Source: Isoetes taiwanensis
Taxonomy: Eukaryota > Streptophyta > Lycopodiopsida > Isoetales > Isoetaceae
Assembly (NCBI GenBank): GCA_021234155.1
Contig: JAJEKV010000101.1
Coordinates: forward strand, 2,337,089 to 2,401,088
Length of the DNA: 64,000 nucleotides
Reading direction: 5' to 3'
Of this stretch, positions 25,644 through 38,104 are shown in pieces (position 1 is the stretch's first letter; every line of letters starts with the position of its first letter). The notes beneath the pieces were generated by a model. It had not been told where the DNA came from and did no database searches. It saw only the letters and a list, made by a program, of their open reading frames with translations. The translations under genes were made by a program, and so were the position numbers.

Positions 25644-25664
25644 ACCATGCCAATCCCTTGTAGT
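25644..25664 (-). mobile_element. CACTA terminal inverted repeat (right end)
   Basis: The minus strand reads CACTACAAGGGATTGGCATGG, the classic CACTA start, immediately outside the subterminal array. The element therefore extends leftwards. No matching left end was found. Directly to the right, sequence switches to TNP2 coding DNA, so this element probably inserted into, or recombined with, another CACTA element. Confidence 0.7.
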
Positions 25665-26160
25665 GTTGATGAAATATGCCCTTGGGGATCTATGTCATCA
25701 TCACATAGCATATGGCTGATAGTTGTTGTAAACTACAATATTCCACCATGGATGGCTATCAAACTGGGTCATCACATTTTGACATTGATTGTTTTAGGTA
25801 TTCTGTTATGGTCATGATTTGTATGAACATGTAATAAAGTGAGAAGTAATTTTTTCAGGAAAATACCAAGTAGAAAATATGGATGCTTACATGGAACCTT
25901 TGGTAGAGGAATTGGAGTTATTATGGAAGGGGATCCATATATATGACATTGCAAGAGAGCTTTTCTGTGGGATCAGACAAGTAATCATCACAAATTTGTA
26001 TAATTGAAAACATTTGAGTTGTTCATAAACTATGATGCTAAAAATCAAGTTCTTACTTTGTGATGTAACAGGTATGCAGACAACTGGAGTATATGGATGT
26101 CTTTCATGTGGAACTAGTCTAACATCATACAGATCCAAACATCTCAAGGAGCAAAATATG
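25665..26160 (+). pseudogene. CACTA TNP2 transposase fragment
   Basis: Plus-strand translation gives the TNP2 segments IVVVNYNIPPWMAIKLG, then after an intron (donor after LIVLG, acceptor before GKYQV) KYQVENMDAYMEPLVEELEL, then TTGVYGCLSCGTSLTSYRS with its Cys pair. The order and intron position match the copy at 57.5-58.0 kb. Only the central part of the transposase is present. Confidence 0.8.
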
Positions 26161-27387
26161 CATTGGCAGCAAAAAAATATTGCCTAAAGGGCACCGCATA
26201 CGTGGGCACGAGGTGATACCCCCACCGAAGCGATGGACAATTAGGGCATGAATAAAACATTTAACCAGGGCTATAATGTGTTCTTGAAGTTGCAAACAAA
26301 CAGCATTATTCACAATATGATTATATAAGCAGAATAAACAGCATCTCTGGGTCAAGAGCATTCATTTCGCAGCATCATTTAACTAAAACTTAAAGAGCTT
26401 TAGTAGATAACTAAAACTCACGTATGAGAGCTAATTGCAGATAAGTATTGATGTTCAAAAGTTTCCTCCTGCAAAACGCAAATTAACATGAGCTCAATGA
26501 TGATGCCAACATAATGTCATAGGCATAAATGGAGGCAAACAAACAATATCTTTGAACTTAGACTAATATTCTCTAGTAAATTTGGGACCATAGATATTAC
26601 TCCAACAACTGGCTATCATTGGCACATCGGTAGAACACAACCAAAAATCGAATTGAAAGGGCTTATGAGATGAAAATTTCAATAACTTGCGATATGAAGT
26701 TTACCTGACCTGCAACTAAGTTTTCTACCAAAAAGTTAAGAAAAGAAAAGAAAGGAAAAGAAAAAAATCTAAGAAAAGAACGGAAAAGAATGCCATTTGC
26801 ACAAATAAGGCATCATCTTCACAAATATCAAACTAAAAAAGAAAACAAAATTTGTCAGTCGTGATTTACTTGACTGATGTTGCAGCTTCTCAACAATTAA
26901 ATTCCAATTCTGTGGCCCATGGACGGTCACCAGTTCCTTCACATTTCCACCTTGTACAGGCCTCCAATGACCCATTTGGCATAGCTTAGCCTAACAGCCA
27001 TAGCCAATGGACAAAGACTCTTTGTCATCAGAATCTTCAATTCTATGGTTTTGATTTTTGAAATGGGCTAGAGCTATTGCTGGCAATCCAAATGGAGACT
27101 TCGCTTAGCAGAATAACGCTCCTTCTGAATGTGATGATCTTAATCATGGTAAGAAGGGACTTGAAAGAAAGGACTTGATCTAAAAGATATGTCGATATGA
27201 TCTTACATGGAAATGCTGGAAGAATATAAACTGCATAAAGAAGTGTATTTGGTGATGGTCTATATCTATCCAAAAAAACCACATGCAAATAAACTATATA
27301 AACTCACTATACTCAACGCTACTTGGTCTTTGTCTGCACCTTTGTCTTTGTCTACACATGTAAACAACCAGCAAAAGTAAAATGTGG
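26161..27387. other. Spacer, nothing recognised
   Basis: AT-rich, with an A/G-only tract around 26735-26790. No coding region or repeat family was recognised. Confidence 0.5.
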
Positions 27388-28227
27388 AGAATAGAATAGA
27401 ATTTTTAACGTCCATGGAGACTAATAGGTCATGGGACCCATACAATGGGCTAGTACAATCATTACTACTAGGATTAAAAAACCCTGCCTCGAAAGGTTTT
27501 CAAGGGAAAAACCTTTGCAGTAATGATGATACTAGACAATCGAAGATAACGACTACTGAGGGCTCAGTAATTGAAGACGTTCATCTAGAACCTCAAGTAT
27601 GCATAATGCCAAGTCATGCACAGATGGTGCTCTGAGAAGTTGTGGAAGCGTGGAATGGAATGCTAAGGTCAAAAAATGATTCCGGACTATCTCAAAAGCA
27701 GGGCAACTCAGAAGAGTATGGCTTTCATCTTCAATAACCTATAACTGGCAACAGGTACATAGTCTCGCTTCTCGCGGCAATTGCGGCCGCTCCCATCTAC
27801 CTGTCTCAATTTGTAGCCTGTGGGACCCCGTGCGAATTGATGCAATAGCTACAAGCTTGTTCTTGGACAATGAAGCAAGCAAATAAGCTTGGGGCCCTGG
27901 TGCCAAGGTGGGATTTATGTGTGCATGATAATGACCAGTTTTCACTTGGGCCAAGGTAACTGCGTCCCATATCTTTTGAGAAAAACGACCATTGAGATAT
28001 TGTTGCAAAAGCTCCGGATCAGAACTGGCAAGCATCAGGCAGTGCTCTGGTTGTACAGCCCAACAGGCAAACCATGTAGTGCAATGCTCTTTATAACATC
28101 GTTTCAAACGCTGAGGAGATTCAGCTATGGCAAGTGCATCTATTTGGAATGAGAATGCAAATAGTAGAGCATTGCTTGCATCATCCATGGAATACTCAAT
28201 GAACAATGATTCAACTGTGGGAAGCAT
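27388..28227 (-). pseudogene. LINE 3' fragment: RT C-terminus with Cys/His zinc motif
   Basis: A non-LTR retrotransposon remnant in minus sense. The frame carries SIRTGSHRLQIETGRW, RLCTCC and, after an in-frame TAG, EDESHTLLSCP, the C-x-C and H-x-C pattern found at the end of many LINE reverse transcriptases. The element ends with ctccatggacgttaaaaatt and a short (TTCTA)n tail. The upstream catalytic RT and endonuclease are missing. A second copy lies at 39.4 kb. Confidence 0.7.
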
Positions 28228-29092
28228 GCAAAGGTTTCATTTACATAAATGAATGGTATTGCAAAGCATAAGAAATGGAAAAATTTACAAATAAGTTAAC
28301 ACTTGTTAAGGGCAAGGTCACATCCCTTATGTCCAAATGTGATTCAGCACAATAATAAATCCCAACCTTTGCAATATTTTTTAGGGTAAACTGAAATCCT
28401 TATGCCATATTATTGTGTCTACTATTTTTTCACTTAAGAGTAGCAAAGCCACTTAATGCTCTCATAACCTATTGAATTCCTTACTATCAGACCGTACTTT
28501 TTTAAAAACTTATATCTTACTGCTATATATGATAGGGCCAATAGTAGTATTGGCCCTTTACAACATTTTGCGTGGTAACAACCAGCAGAACATTAGAAAA
28601 TACCAGACATTCATTTAAGCTAGTGGTACGTATGTTAGCTATAACAATGGATGCATTCAGAAAACTCAAAGTGTTCATGCATGTCTTACCAGTTACATTG
28701 GTGCAGAACCTCAATCTTTCTATGGATGTTAAGTAAATTTTATCAAAAATAGACATAACAGCCTATCCAAAATATACATAGTAGATTGTGTTAAAATGCA
28801 TCTCAGTAAACTGATATGCTGCCTATTCAAGAAGGTACCCAAAACATAACTGTTTATGAACTTATTGCATTTAAATCCTAAGGTTAGTCGACCTCCTCTT
28901 TTTCCTTTAAAATCAAGCCATTGAAGTTCCATTTCAGGTTGTGCACTTAAGTTTCCTTCAACAAAGGTAGTCTTATCTCAACCTAGTCCTTTCTAAAAGT
29001 TGCAGCAACTAAAGCGCATTCAGTCATATTTCTAGCGAATAAAGATGATAGGTAAGCTTAATTTCTATTGATAATCAGCGAATATAAATAGC
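28228..29092. other. Spacer, nothing recognised
   Basis: AT-rich DNA without a supportable gene or repeat. Confidence 0.5.
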
Positions 29093-29560
29093 CTACCAAG
29101 TGAAAAAATACAGAGGATAGATATGGGCTGCTACTAACACTGTTTTTCTTAGAAGCAGTTCGCCTTCATGGTCCCGCGGTTCTTTGTTTGCTTTTGGTGG
29201 CCTAACTCTAGATGTTCCCTTCCTGTTAATCCAAGAATTAAGTTCCAATTTCTCATCGATTGCCCATTTCCTTCTTTTTGCCTGGAATGTGCCAGCTTCT
29301 ACATTGTCTTTGCTGGATGTTTTCTGGCTAGGCACTTCCTTTGCGCTCGAAACCTTACCTTCACCACCATCAAACCTATCTGCAAGTTGAATTTAACTTT
29401 CAATTAGCCCTGCTAATCGCATGACTTCCTTCAAGCTACCAGGATTGAAAAGAGCAACATTGACGCTAATTTCTTCCCCAAACCTTCAAGATCTTGTTTA
29501 TTAAAATGGTCCACTATAGAAAACTCAAGTAATCTGATATAAAACCCACGAACCACTCAC
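29093..29560 (-). pseudogene. Gypsy gag remnant
   Basis: The minus frame reads EEISVNVALFNPGSLKEVMR and continues past one in-frame TAA into LADRFDGGEGKVSS and a basic segment RRKWAIDEKLELNSW. The first part matches the conserved end of plant Ty3/gypsy gag domains. A frameshift just upstream (after DLEGL) and the missing zinc knuckle show decay. Confidence 0.55.
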
Positions 29561-30589
29561 CCTATTCTTCAACAGAGAGGCCAGACTATTACAACTTAGA
29601 TCATTATTCCCTAAGCTTGAACATGTAAGTAGGGGGATTTTTAAAATAGTAAACAAATACTCTTGTTTATCAAACGATTTTTTAAAAGAGTCTGGTCCAA
29701 GAAAATATGGGTTTTTCCTAGCTGTGCCATCCTGTTCTTAGAACACATGGTTTTATATACACATTTGCCTAATCCCATGTACATCTCCATGTTTGGACAG
29801 AAATTTACCTTACCTGTGTAATCAGCGAAATTTATTTAGCAGAGAGAAGAGATCTTACCCGATTGCTTGACGATCAGTGCATGTCGGACAAGAAATTCCA
29901 GCGAGGCCCAGCGGAAAACCTGTGTGTAATCGGCCAAAAAAAGAAGATACTCAAACAACAAAAACCCTGTATCTAAGGTGACTATTCTTCAGAAACTAAT
30001 TAAAGAAAAAAATTCGACCTCTAGCTCCTGTAGCTGCCAATGACCTTCAAGGATATTCTGCCAAGTCCTGTAGCTGCCAGCGAAGTCTTGGCGATTTGTT
30101 GGATTCAGTCATGTACTTCTATAACAAAAGAAGAAGAGCTTTATAATGTTTTAGAGATTGGAGCCATTCAGAATGCTAATGGCACTGCAAGACCACGTGA
30201 GTTACCTTTGTTTAATCAATGGAAAACCACACTTCATGATAGATAAGCATTGGTGTTGATTCTAGCAGAAACTGGCCCTGTAAAAGAACTTAGACGTTTT
30301 AGTTTGCAGTTCATTCTAATACCAGTTTTACCATTTCTAATGCACATCAAGACAAATGACCCAGTCCAAGCTTGAGCGCCAAAAATCTTGAATGCCAAAT
30401 AGAAGACCAGAGGAAAGGAACTCATATCCAAATTCGTGAAGATACAACATTCAAAGACCTCGGTCAGTTCAAAAACTCGCAATCAATGCTACCATCTGCG
30501 TCTCGCAAGAGGAGCCACCGGGAAAGGAACGCAGCATGCGGCGTAACATGCGGCGTTCCCGGCACATTTTCCAACCCCATCCCAAAATA
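29561..30589. other. Spacer, nothing firmly recognised
   Basis: A 62-base exon-like minus segment (about 29861-29920) has good splice borders but no family match. It is not annotated as a gene. Confidence 0.4.
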
Positions 30590-30878
30590 AAAAAAGAAGA
30601 CGAGCTCGGGGAAATGGCCAATATGATTATGCATTGGGCGAAATCATATGGAGTTAGTATATATCATGATTGGGAACAAAAGACAAAGGCAAAGGCAAAT
30701 GCAAAGGCAGACCAAAAGAAAGCTGAAGTCACAGAGACTTCTATAAATAGAACCCGAACTTTAATTGGTGATGATATCTCCGTAACCAGAGATCGAATTT
30801 GGACGAATTTTACTTTTCTAGAACTGGCTCGAAGTCTAGTTTCCAAATTGGTATTCAAGGAAGGAAGATCATGTCAAT

Positions 30879-30889
30879 TGGTATCAGAG
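30879..30889 (+). promoter_or_regulatory. Primer binding site of LARD
   Basis: TGGTATCAGAG, complementary to the initiator Met tRNA 3' end, two bases downstream of the 5' LTR terminus. Confidence 0.8.
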
Positions 30890-31179
30890 TGCAGTTTCGA
30901 TTTTCTTTGGAACTGTGGATAGTGGAACCATTCTCATGATCTCTGTCCTAATAATGAAGCAGATACACATGCAGAGTGACTGAGGAAGTTAGATGCATGG
31001 GACTTATGAGGCAATATGGGAAAAGGGAACCAATGTTTCGAAAATTCTAAGAACGAAGTTATTCTTGAGGGAAAACTTTAATTGGATACTATTTATCCAT
31101 GTAAGACTTAAATTGCTTTAGTGGGAGAAGCCACAATATTTTGAATCGATTTAAAGTGGTATATTGCTATTCAAAGTGA

Positions 31180-31300
31180 TCCACGAGTAGGTGGTAATCA
31201 CGGGGGAATGTGATCAACGAGTAGGTGGTAATCACGAGTGAATGTGACGCACGAGAAGGTGGTAATCACAAGTGAATGTGACTCACGAGTATGTAACGAG
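31180..31300. repeat. cacgagtaggtggtaatcac minisatellite, left block
   Basis: Four imperfect copies of a unit containing acgagtaggtggtaatcac, spaced about 30 bases apart. A second block of the same motif lies near the 3' LTR. Confidence 0.8.
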
Positions 31301-31419
31301 CCTGGGGGTTAACAGACAATTGATGTAAGTAAATTAATACAATTTAGTATGATTACGAGGGACCATTAAACTGATACTGGAGTTGGGAAAAATATATACA
31401 TGGTATGTATCTGGTGTTT

Positions 31420-33200
31420 ATACAAGAAATCTATAAATACTAAATTATAGAGGAATTGGGGTTTTTGCTCTAAGGCAAACCTTATGAGGAGGAGTTTCTG
31501 TGAGGGAGATTTGTAGAGTGAGCAGGACAATTGAAAAGACAGCTTAACCAGGTGGGTGGTTTACTGCTTACACTGGGGATGCTAGAATGGTTAGATGTGA
31601 TCTAATCTTGGTTATAACATTATTGAAGCTGAAATATTTATTCATGTAGATGGGTTCCCATAATCCGTGCCTTTGCCCAGCTTCCGCCATAGTTTTGGCA
31701 CCAGCTTCTGCTCACAGAAGCCCTGGAACCGTGCACCCAGAAGCCCTGGAATCGTGCCTTTTCATGAAAAATGAACTGAAAATTCTGGTGCACGCTAGAT
31801 GGGCAGGAGGTGAACGGGGATGGTCAGGTGATAGGCCTACTTTGAAGGCTCACAACTCCAGCTGTGGACACCCGATTTCTCTGATTTTTGTTTCTGTTAA
31901 CAGATCCAGTCTCGAGCTCTCCGGAACCATGCTTTTTTTCCTGTTTTGATCAGAAAAACTAAGCCTCTTTTTTATTCAAACCTTAAGTGCACGGAATATG
32001 GGCAACCCCCCTTAAAGAATAGGTAAAGGATGCATACGCCATCATAGGCTGGTCGAGATTTCATAAGGGAAAAAGAAGATTTTGGTAAACCTGGAGGCTG
32101 TGGCATGAAGCAAAGATGGTATCAATGGAAGTGACCTGAAACAGGTCGGACTGGCCTGGAAATTGGCCGAATTGGATTCAGAAGAGCCGATTTGAGGGAA
32201 ATAGGGCCAGACAAGAACCTGGAAGGGGCCATAACTGCCATAATTAGAAGTTGAAGGCGGCACTACCACAGCAAAGTCTGCATCAATTGTAGCCGAAATT
32301 GGCACTAAGGGATCGGAATCCAGGCCCAAAGGGCCGATTTGCTTGTTTGAGGGCCTATCTAGGCACGAAGTCAGGGGAATCGAAGGCTTAAACCCTCTAT
32401 CCGAGCTGCTGGCCGTGACCCTAAAAACGGTCGTTCCCTAAAGTTATTCGAATTGTCAATAATCACAACATATATAATTCAGTTTCTAATTTTCCATTTT
32501 TGTCGCGTTTGTATTTTTTCTGCGCCGCAATCCTTTATCATATTTCCCTGCCACGTTTTCTTCTTGGAGTCGATCTAGGGCGTCCAACCTTGGCCCTTGG
32601 GAACGGCCGGGTAATACGGCAAGTTGGAGCAAGGTGCAAGATCTCCAGTGCAGAGCAGCAGCTGGTAATCGGTGGCATGGCCGTCAGGTATTTTCTTATG
32701 ATTTCGGTCCTTTCTTCTCTTTCATTGTCATACCTGTGCTTCTTTGGGTTGCGATTTTGCTCCTTTCTCTCAAAGTTAGATTTAGTCTGTATGGCTTTTC
32801 TTTTCTGATTTTGCCTCTTTTGATGATTTGTTTGCTTGATTGAAGCTGGAATCGAATGGACGTCTTGCCTTGCACGTCTGGCGTTTTGAGCATTATTTGC
32901 TGATTTGTATATTCTTAGCACAACATTATCTGTTGTAGTAACCTCTCTCAGATGAAACCAAATGTCGCAGATGCAAAACATTAAAATTTTGCTTAAAGAT
33001 ATTTGCCAAACATGTTAGGATCAAGTTTTAAGCCGTTCAAAATTGCATCAATTGATGTGTTTTTGAAGTGGAGGGAGCTGACATCTACCATTAAAAACAT
33101 GGAAACAATCATATATGATGCTTTAAATCACCCAAGGGAGTCGGAGAAGAGAAATGTTCGCGGCGGCCTTGGCCGCCGCGATAAATTTCTTGTACATATA
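31420..33200. mobile_element. Candidate CACTA-like element nested in LARD
   Basis: The left side reads tacaagaaatctata (31420). The right side is the inverted gataaatttcttgtacat preceded by the palindrome CGCGGCGGCCTTGGCCGCCGCG (33159-33180). The right terminus is identical in reverse complement to the terminus at 38.54 kb over about 48 bases. The left end is only a short match, so the pairing is tentative. No transposase was found inside, so the element would be non-autonomous. Confidence 0.4.
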
Positions 33201-34354
33201 AATTGTTAGAATTGTTAGTAATAGAGAGGAGTAGTTCATGGCATAAAATTACACCCTAGGACCTATTCACTAGAGGACGTTAGGGTTGCCCTAAAGAATT
33301 AGCTTAAGAACTAGGGAGGCCAGGTCGACTACTGGCAAGGGGAGATGTTGATGAACCACAAGTCTAGGTCGAACACTAAGTTACATAATTACAAGGTAAT
33401 TATGGAGCCATTAAACCAGTAGTAATAAGAAGCTTGAGTAAGGAGATGAAATATTAATGGAATAGAAGGGAAATGTACCTTATATTTAACAACATTAGTA
33501 AGATAACGTAGAAGTCACGATCTTTCTTTATGGGAAGGAAGAGGTTGGAGAGCATGAATTTGCCAAGGTATGGCATAGAGTTGGAAATGGAACTGAGAAC
33601 ATTCAATAGTCGCAAAACTAGACTTAAAGCTAGGGAAATTTATGATCAAAGCTCGTTAGTATGGAACTAAGAGTAAAATTGGGAATGTTATGTGGTCATG
33701 GTTCTTGTTATACATGTTATATCATTATACCCATCTGAATGTATGTGATATGCTAATGTGGCATGGGTATGGTCTCTTGTGTTGCATATGTAAAAGATAA
33801 TGCATAGGATTTGCATATGAGCTATTTTAGCTTGGTATTACCATCATGCATGACAATATCTAGGAAATGTGGTTATGATGGCATCTAAAGTATGTGGAAA
33901 TATTGCATAAGTGCATAATCTCCGGGGGGTCCATGTGCGATGGCTTGGACTTGTGGTTGTGTTTGTGCGTGACATTGGGCATTGTTATCCTGGCTGGATT
34001 CTTTGTCGCACTACATGGCAGAAGTGGTCCTTCAGTGCTGGACGCAGCGTGGATGGGTGTATACACGAGTCAAACCCCGCCCGTATTGGCTGCAGGGCCT
34101 GATCAGCCCGGGTGGCATGTTAGAGCCAGAGTAGGCACTGTATGCAGATGAGATTGCTAATGCATGGAACATGAGGTGTTATTGTGGTATATGTATGCAT
34201 ACTAATCTGGTTGGTTGGATGCAGTGGGACTATTGATGGTAAGCTTGCATAGATGCTATGTTATAAGTTGTTTATACATGAGTAGTTCCTAGAATGCTCC
34301 AAACCCCCACTTAGTATTTAGGACTAACCCCCAGGTTGGTGTAAGCAGTAGCTG

Positions 34355-34726
34355 ATGGAGCCGAATGCAGTAAGGCCGCAGAGACCCGGGGTTAGAGGCC
34401 CCGATAGGATCAGAGAGCTGGAGGCCAGGTTTCCCCCAGGAGCGGAGTTCCGGCATGAGGAGGTGCTCGATTTCCTTCGTGAGCTGGATGATGAGGCTAG
34501 TGTCCAGACGCCAGAGATTGTCCAGAGCTCATAAGAAGGCCATCCTTCCGGGGTAGAGACTAGTGTGGAATCTACCCTCGGTTTTGTGGAACCTTCTTTA
34601 GAAGGCAATGAAGTCCACCTATATGCAGATGAAGGGGATGACCTCCCATTGGATTCAGGAGATCAGGCGGCTATAGATTCCTTAATGAGTGAACCTTCTG
34701 ATGATAAGAGTTCTTGTATTTAAGAC
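34355..34726 (+). pseudogene. Unknown ORF of the LARD, one in-frame stop
   Basis: From ATG 34355 the frame gives an acidic protein (EVLDFLRELDDEASVQTPE, then ADEGDDLPLDSGDQAA) of about 123 codons with a single TAA after VQSS. It resembles no domain I know. Its acidic, low-complexity character and place inside an LTR element suggest an accessory retrotransposon ORF. Function unknown. Confidence 0.35.
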
Positions 34727-35019
34727 TTTTCTCATAATTAAGAGTTAAATTGATTGTGGATTTGATATTGTTAAGGTTTAGGATGTATATACATGTACTA
34801 TGTGATTTATCTTCAACATTTGTTGGATATCTAATGTGAATATAAAGATTGGATTCTTTACCGTGTCATATGGATTTAAGTTGCATAAGATATTTAATTA
34901 GCCCGACCTCCCTCGTCAAGTGCTAGTAGCAATGTAATGGAACCAACAGGATCCCAAGCTGCCTCGGAGAGGCCAGCTTGGCAAGCCTGTTACAGAGTAG
35001 GTGCTAATCACAGCAGAAA

Positions 35020-35215
35020 GAGACCCATGAGTAGGTGGAGATCTAGAACTAAATTGGTCCACGAGTAGGTGGTAACCAAGAATTAGTGGCCCACGAGTAG
35101 GTGACAACCACTAATATGTAAAAACCACGAGTAGGTGGTAGACACAAAATCATGAACAAGTGGTATCATCAAGTGGTATCATGAACCAAGGTGGAAGCCA
35201 CGAGGAGGTGGTGAC
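35020..35215. repeat. cacgagtaggtgg minisatellite, right block
   Basis: Five or more imperfect copies of cacgagtaggtggtaaccac, near the 3' LTR. Same motif as the left block, 3.8 kb away. Confidence 0.8.
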
Positions 35216-35693
35216 CACGAGTTGATAATAATATTATGTTAGGGGAGTAGCCTTAACAGAATTATAATATTGTCAATGGTTCATAAAAATTATGAAGGAA
35301 TCATTATATTAAAGTTGATGTTAACGAGAACCTGAAAGTTGTATTCAATGCAACTGAAGTCAGTTGCTTCCGAGAAGGGGAGGAATTGATATGGTTTAAG
35401 GTAAAATATCTAACAATGAGCTCAGCAGAGTGGCCAATATGATTATGCATTGGGCGAAATCATATAGAGTTAGTATATATCATGGTTGGGAACAAAAGGC
35501 AAAGCAAATGCAAAGGCAGGCCAAAAGAAGGCTAAAGTCACAGAGACTTCTATAAATAGAACCCAAACTTTAATTGGTGATATCTCCGCAACCAGAGATC
35601 AGATTTGGGCGAATTTTACTTTTCTAGAACCGGCTCGGAGTCTAGTTTCCGGATTGGTATTCAAGGAAGATCGTATCAAATGTACTACTCTAG

Positions 35694-35971
35694 TGATAAC
35701 CAGCACACCAAAAGGGTTGATCCTTCAAGGAAATCATTATCCAATGGGCCCCAACCTTTACAGGCTTTATCCCATACCCCACAGACCATATCAATCCCCC
35801 CCCTCCTCCTCGAGATGCTTGCCCTCAAATGTTGCCATGAGAAATTGAACCTTGGCTCTGATACCAAATGCTAATAACTAACACACCAAAAGGGTGGATC
35901 CTTCAAGGAAATCGTTATCCAATGGGCCCCAACCTTTCCAGGCCTTATCCCATACCCCAGAGACCATATCA
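35694..35971 (-). mobile_element. TRIM retrotransposon (278 bp)
   Basis: In minus sense: a 103-bp LTR (35971-35869) starting TGATATGG and ending TTAGCA; a primer site TGGTATCAGAGCC (35866-35854); a short spacer; a purine tract gaggaggagggggggga (35812-35794); and a second LTR (35793-35694) that differs by scattered substitutions. All cis signals of an LTR element are packed into 278 bases with no coding capacity, which defines a TRIM. The flanking 5-mers do not match, so no target duplication is visible. Confidence 0.85.
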
Positions 35972-36110
35972 GAGAACCTTAAAGAAAGAAAAATAAAAAG
36001 AGAATATTAGCCAATTAAGAGGGCAGGAAGACTCGCATGGAAAAAAGGTGTTAGGGTGTTAGAGAAACAATAGCTTGCAACAATGCATACTAGAATACAA
36101 AATATTAACA

Positions 36111-37900
36111 CACCGACTGGACATGGTGCTTCTCTAAGGAAAGCATTTACAAAAGATAAAAAACTCGGTGGTCTCTAGACTGGCATAAGTTTCTATAGGT
36201 ATTTTATCATGAGTTTTGTTCCATGACTATTGGAAGTATTCACATGTATCAAACTATTGTTGGTTGTGGATGTAGCATGTGCTTCCTTGCACCATTGAAA
36301 GCTACCTGACACCAACAATAAGGAGTATCATATATCATTTAGGCAAATTTGTAAGATGGGTGTCTTTGAAAGAAATTCTTTGACATTCCAAAGATGGAGG
36401 AGGAGGCCGTTTTATAGATCTAATAATATTAATGCAATGATATTATTGGCATAGCTGCACCTATTAATTCATATTCCAAATAATATCAAATTAGCAGATC
36501 TTGCTCCTACACAATGGATGTTCTTCCTCGAGAAATGTATGAAAGTTTTCAACGGGTTTGTCTGCCAAATGGATAGGCCCAAAGGGTGTAGAGCAGAGGG
36601 GCATCTCATACAAGGACATTTTTTTTCTTGAATGAAGTGACCATTGCATGCAATCTAGATGGGTCTAAAATACGGGAGGAAAAAGACCTCGATGAGATTA
36701 TATCAGAAATTATACAACGCAAAGGTGTGGAGAACTAAATGATGAGATGTTTGCGCCATAAATACTTTTGCCATAAATAACACAACAAGTCTGCAATCTT
36801 GGCGAGAGATATATGAAATTGCAAAGAAGCGCGAAGAAATAGCTTACATATACGTGGTTCAGTAACTGAAGAATGTTACCTTGTCAGACACAATGACCAG
36901 TGATTGGTTATTAGCTCGTATGGATCAAGCAAGAGATGGTGGACAAACTGTTCCAGATGATGATTATGAGCTTGCTATTGGATGCAATAGAAAGGTACGT
37001 AATTAACACGTTTGTATGCAACAAATTGTAGTTTTACTAAAATGCATTTATATTAGGCATGATTTCATACATTCATATGGGCATATGGATAGCATTTCCG
37101 TATCAGTAATGTTGATAAATGGAGAGTCACCTTTCACTCCAGAATCGTGGCACAATTTGAACAAAAGAGTCAAGCAAGCAGTAGGGCCCGTAACTTTATT
37201 GATGGTGAATTATACTATATTCAAACCATATAAGATATCATCAAGTTAAACTATTGAACCTTTCATGTAAATGTATTGAAAGTGGTTCAAGATTGTGAGC
37301 CATTTGTGAACACATGCTTCTGGATTTGCGTTCCACAAAAGTGCTAACCGACATGGGCGAGTCATTTGTTTTCTCAAATCAGGTTGGGCAAGTCTTCTTT
37401 CATCCAAATCATGACAGCAATAATTAGTGGATTGTGATACAATCCCAGCCTAGATCTCGTCGTCTGATTGAAATTTCCCACACCTGTAAACAATATTGAG
37501 TCAACATTTGATAATGAAGATGGACAATCAAGTCATATAGCAGAAGATTCCATATTTGCAGCAATAGAACATGAACTTGATGTGATGGACACTGATACCA
37601 CTGAACGCAATGTCACATTTATAAGAGATGGTGAAGAAACAAATAATGCATTACCTCAAGCATCTTGTGTCCATGAAAACATCAACGAGGATACTAGCTT
37701 CATTTTACGATCTCCAATGATCTCCCCTATATGATGAGGATGGAACTACTGTGGAATTAAGTCTCAATGGCATTGATGATGAGGACTATATTGAAGATGA
37801 ACTTCTTCCAAGTATTGATTCACATTTTAATTCACATAGCGGTTTACATCTACATCTGGATGATGACGAGCTAGACGACATTGAGCATGACATCAATGGT
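36111..37900 (+). pseudogene. Decayed CACTA TNP2 transposase, C-terminal half
   Basis: Homologous block by block to the copy at 58.4-60.4 kb: PTGHGASLRKAFTKDKK; the DUF4218-type PTQWMFFLEKCMKVFNGFVC; DWLLARMDQARDGGQTVPDD ending at a GTACGT donor; VGQVFFHPNHDSNN-like DUF4216 sequence; and the acidic tail LHLDDDELDDIEHD. Many stops and frameshifts separate the blocks. Binding and cleavage of CACTA ends is the family role, but this copy cannot encode it. Confidence 0.8.
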
Positions 37901-38075
37901 TGCTTTGTACCAATTAGTTTTAGATATTTTATGAATAGTTTACTATGTAAGTTTCTGTTTGCCGAAATGGATAACTATGGCCAATCTAATTCTAATTGCT
38001 TTGTACCAATTAGTTTTAGATATTTTATGAATAGTTTACTATGTAAGTTTCTGTTTGCCGAAATGGATAACTACA
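37901..38075. repeat. 96-bp tandem duplication
   Basis: The segment tgctttgtaccaattagttt through gaaatggataacta occurs at 37901 and 37997, nearly unchanged. It lies immediately after the transposase acidic tail. Confidence 0.95.
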
Positions 38076-38104
38076 AATATATTATGCATAACATGCTATA
38101 GTAC

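Larger units (their letters stand above)
30590..35678 (+). mobile_element. LARD-type LTR retrotransposon without gag-pol
   Basis: Direct repeats at about 30590-30876 and 35387-35678 share long stretches (gccaatatgattatgcattg, gtcacagagacttctataaa, accagagatc). The 5' copy is followed by TGGTATCAGAG (30879-30889), an initiator-Met primer site. The 3' copy is preceded by a purine tract, gagaaggggagga, and begins TGATATGG. The 4.5-kb interior has no recognisable gag or pol, which defines a large retrotransposon derivative mobilised in trans. The left limit is approximate because the first bases of the 5' LTR have diverged. Confidence 0.75.

Noticed and set aside
29861..29920. A 62-base exon-like segment with good acceptor and donor, joinable in frame to 29388
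   Set aside because: The downstream frame belongs to a gypsy gag remnant, so a host gene built from these pieces is not supported.
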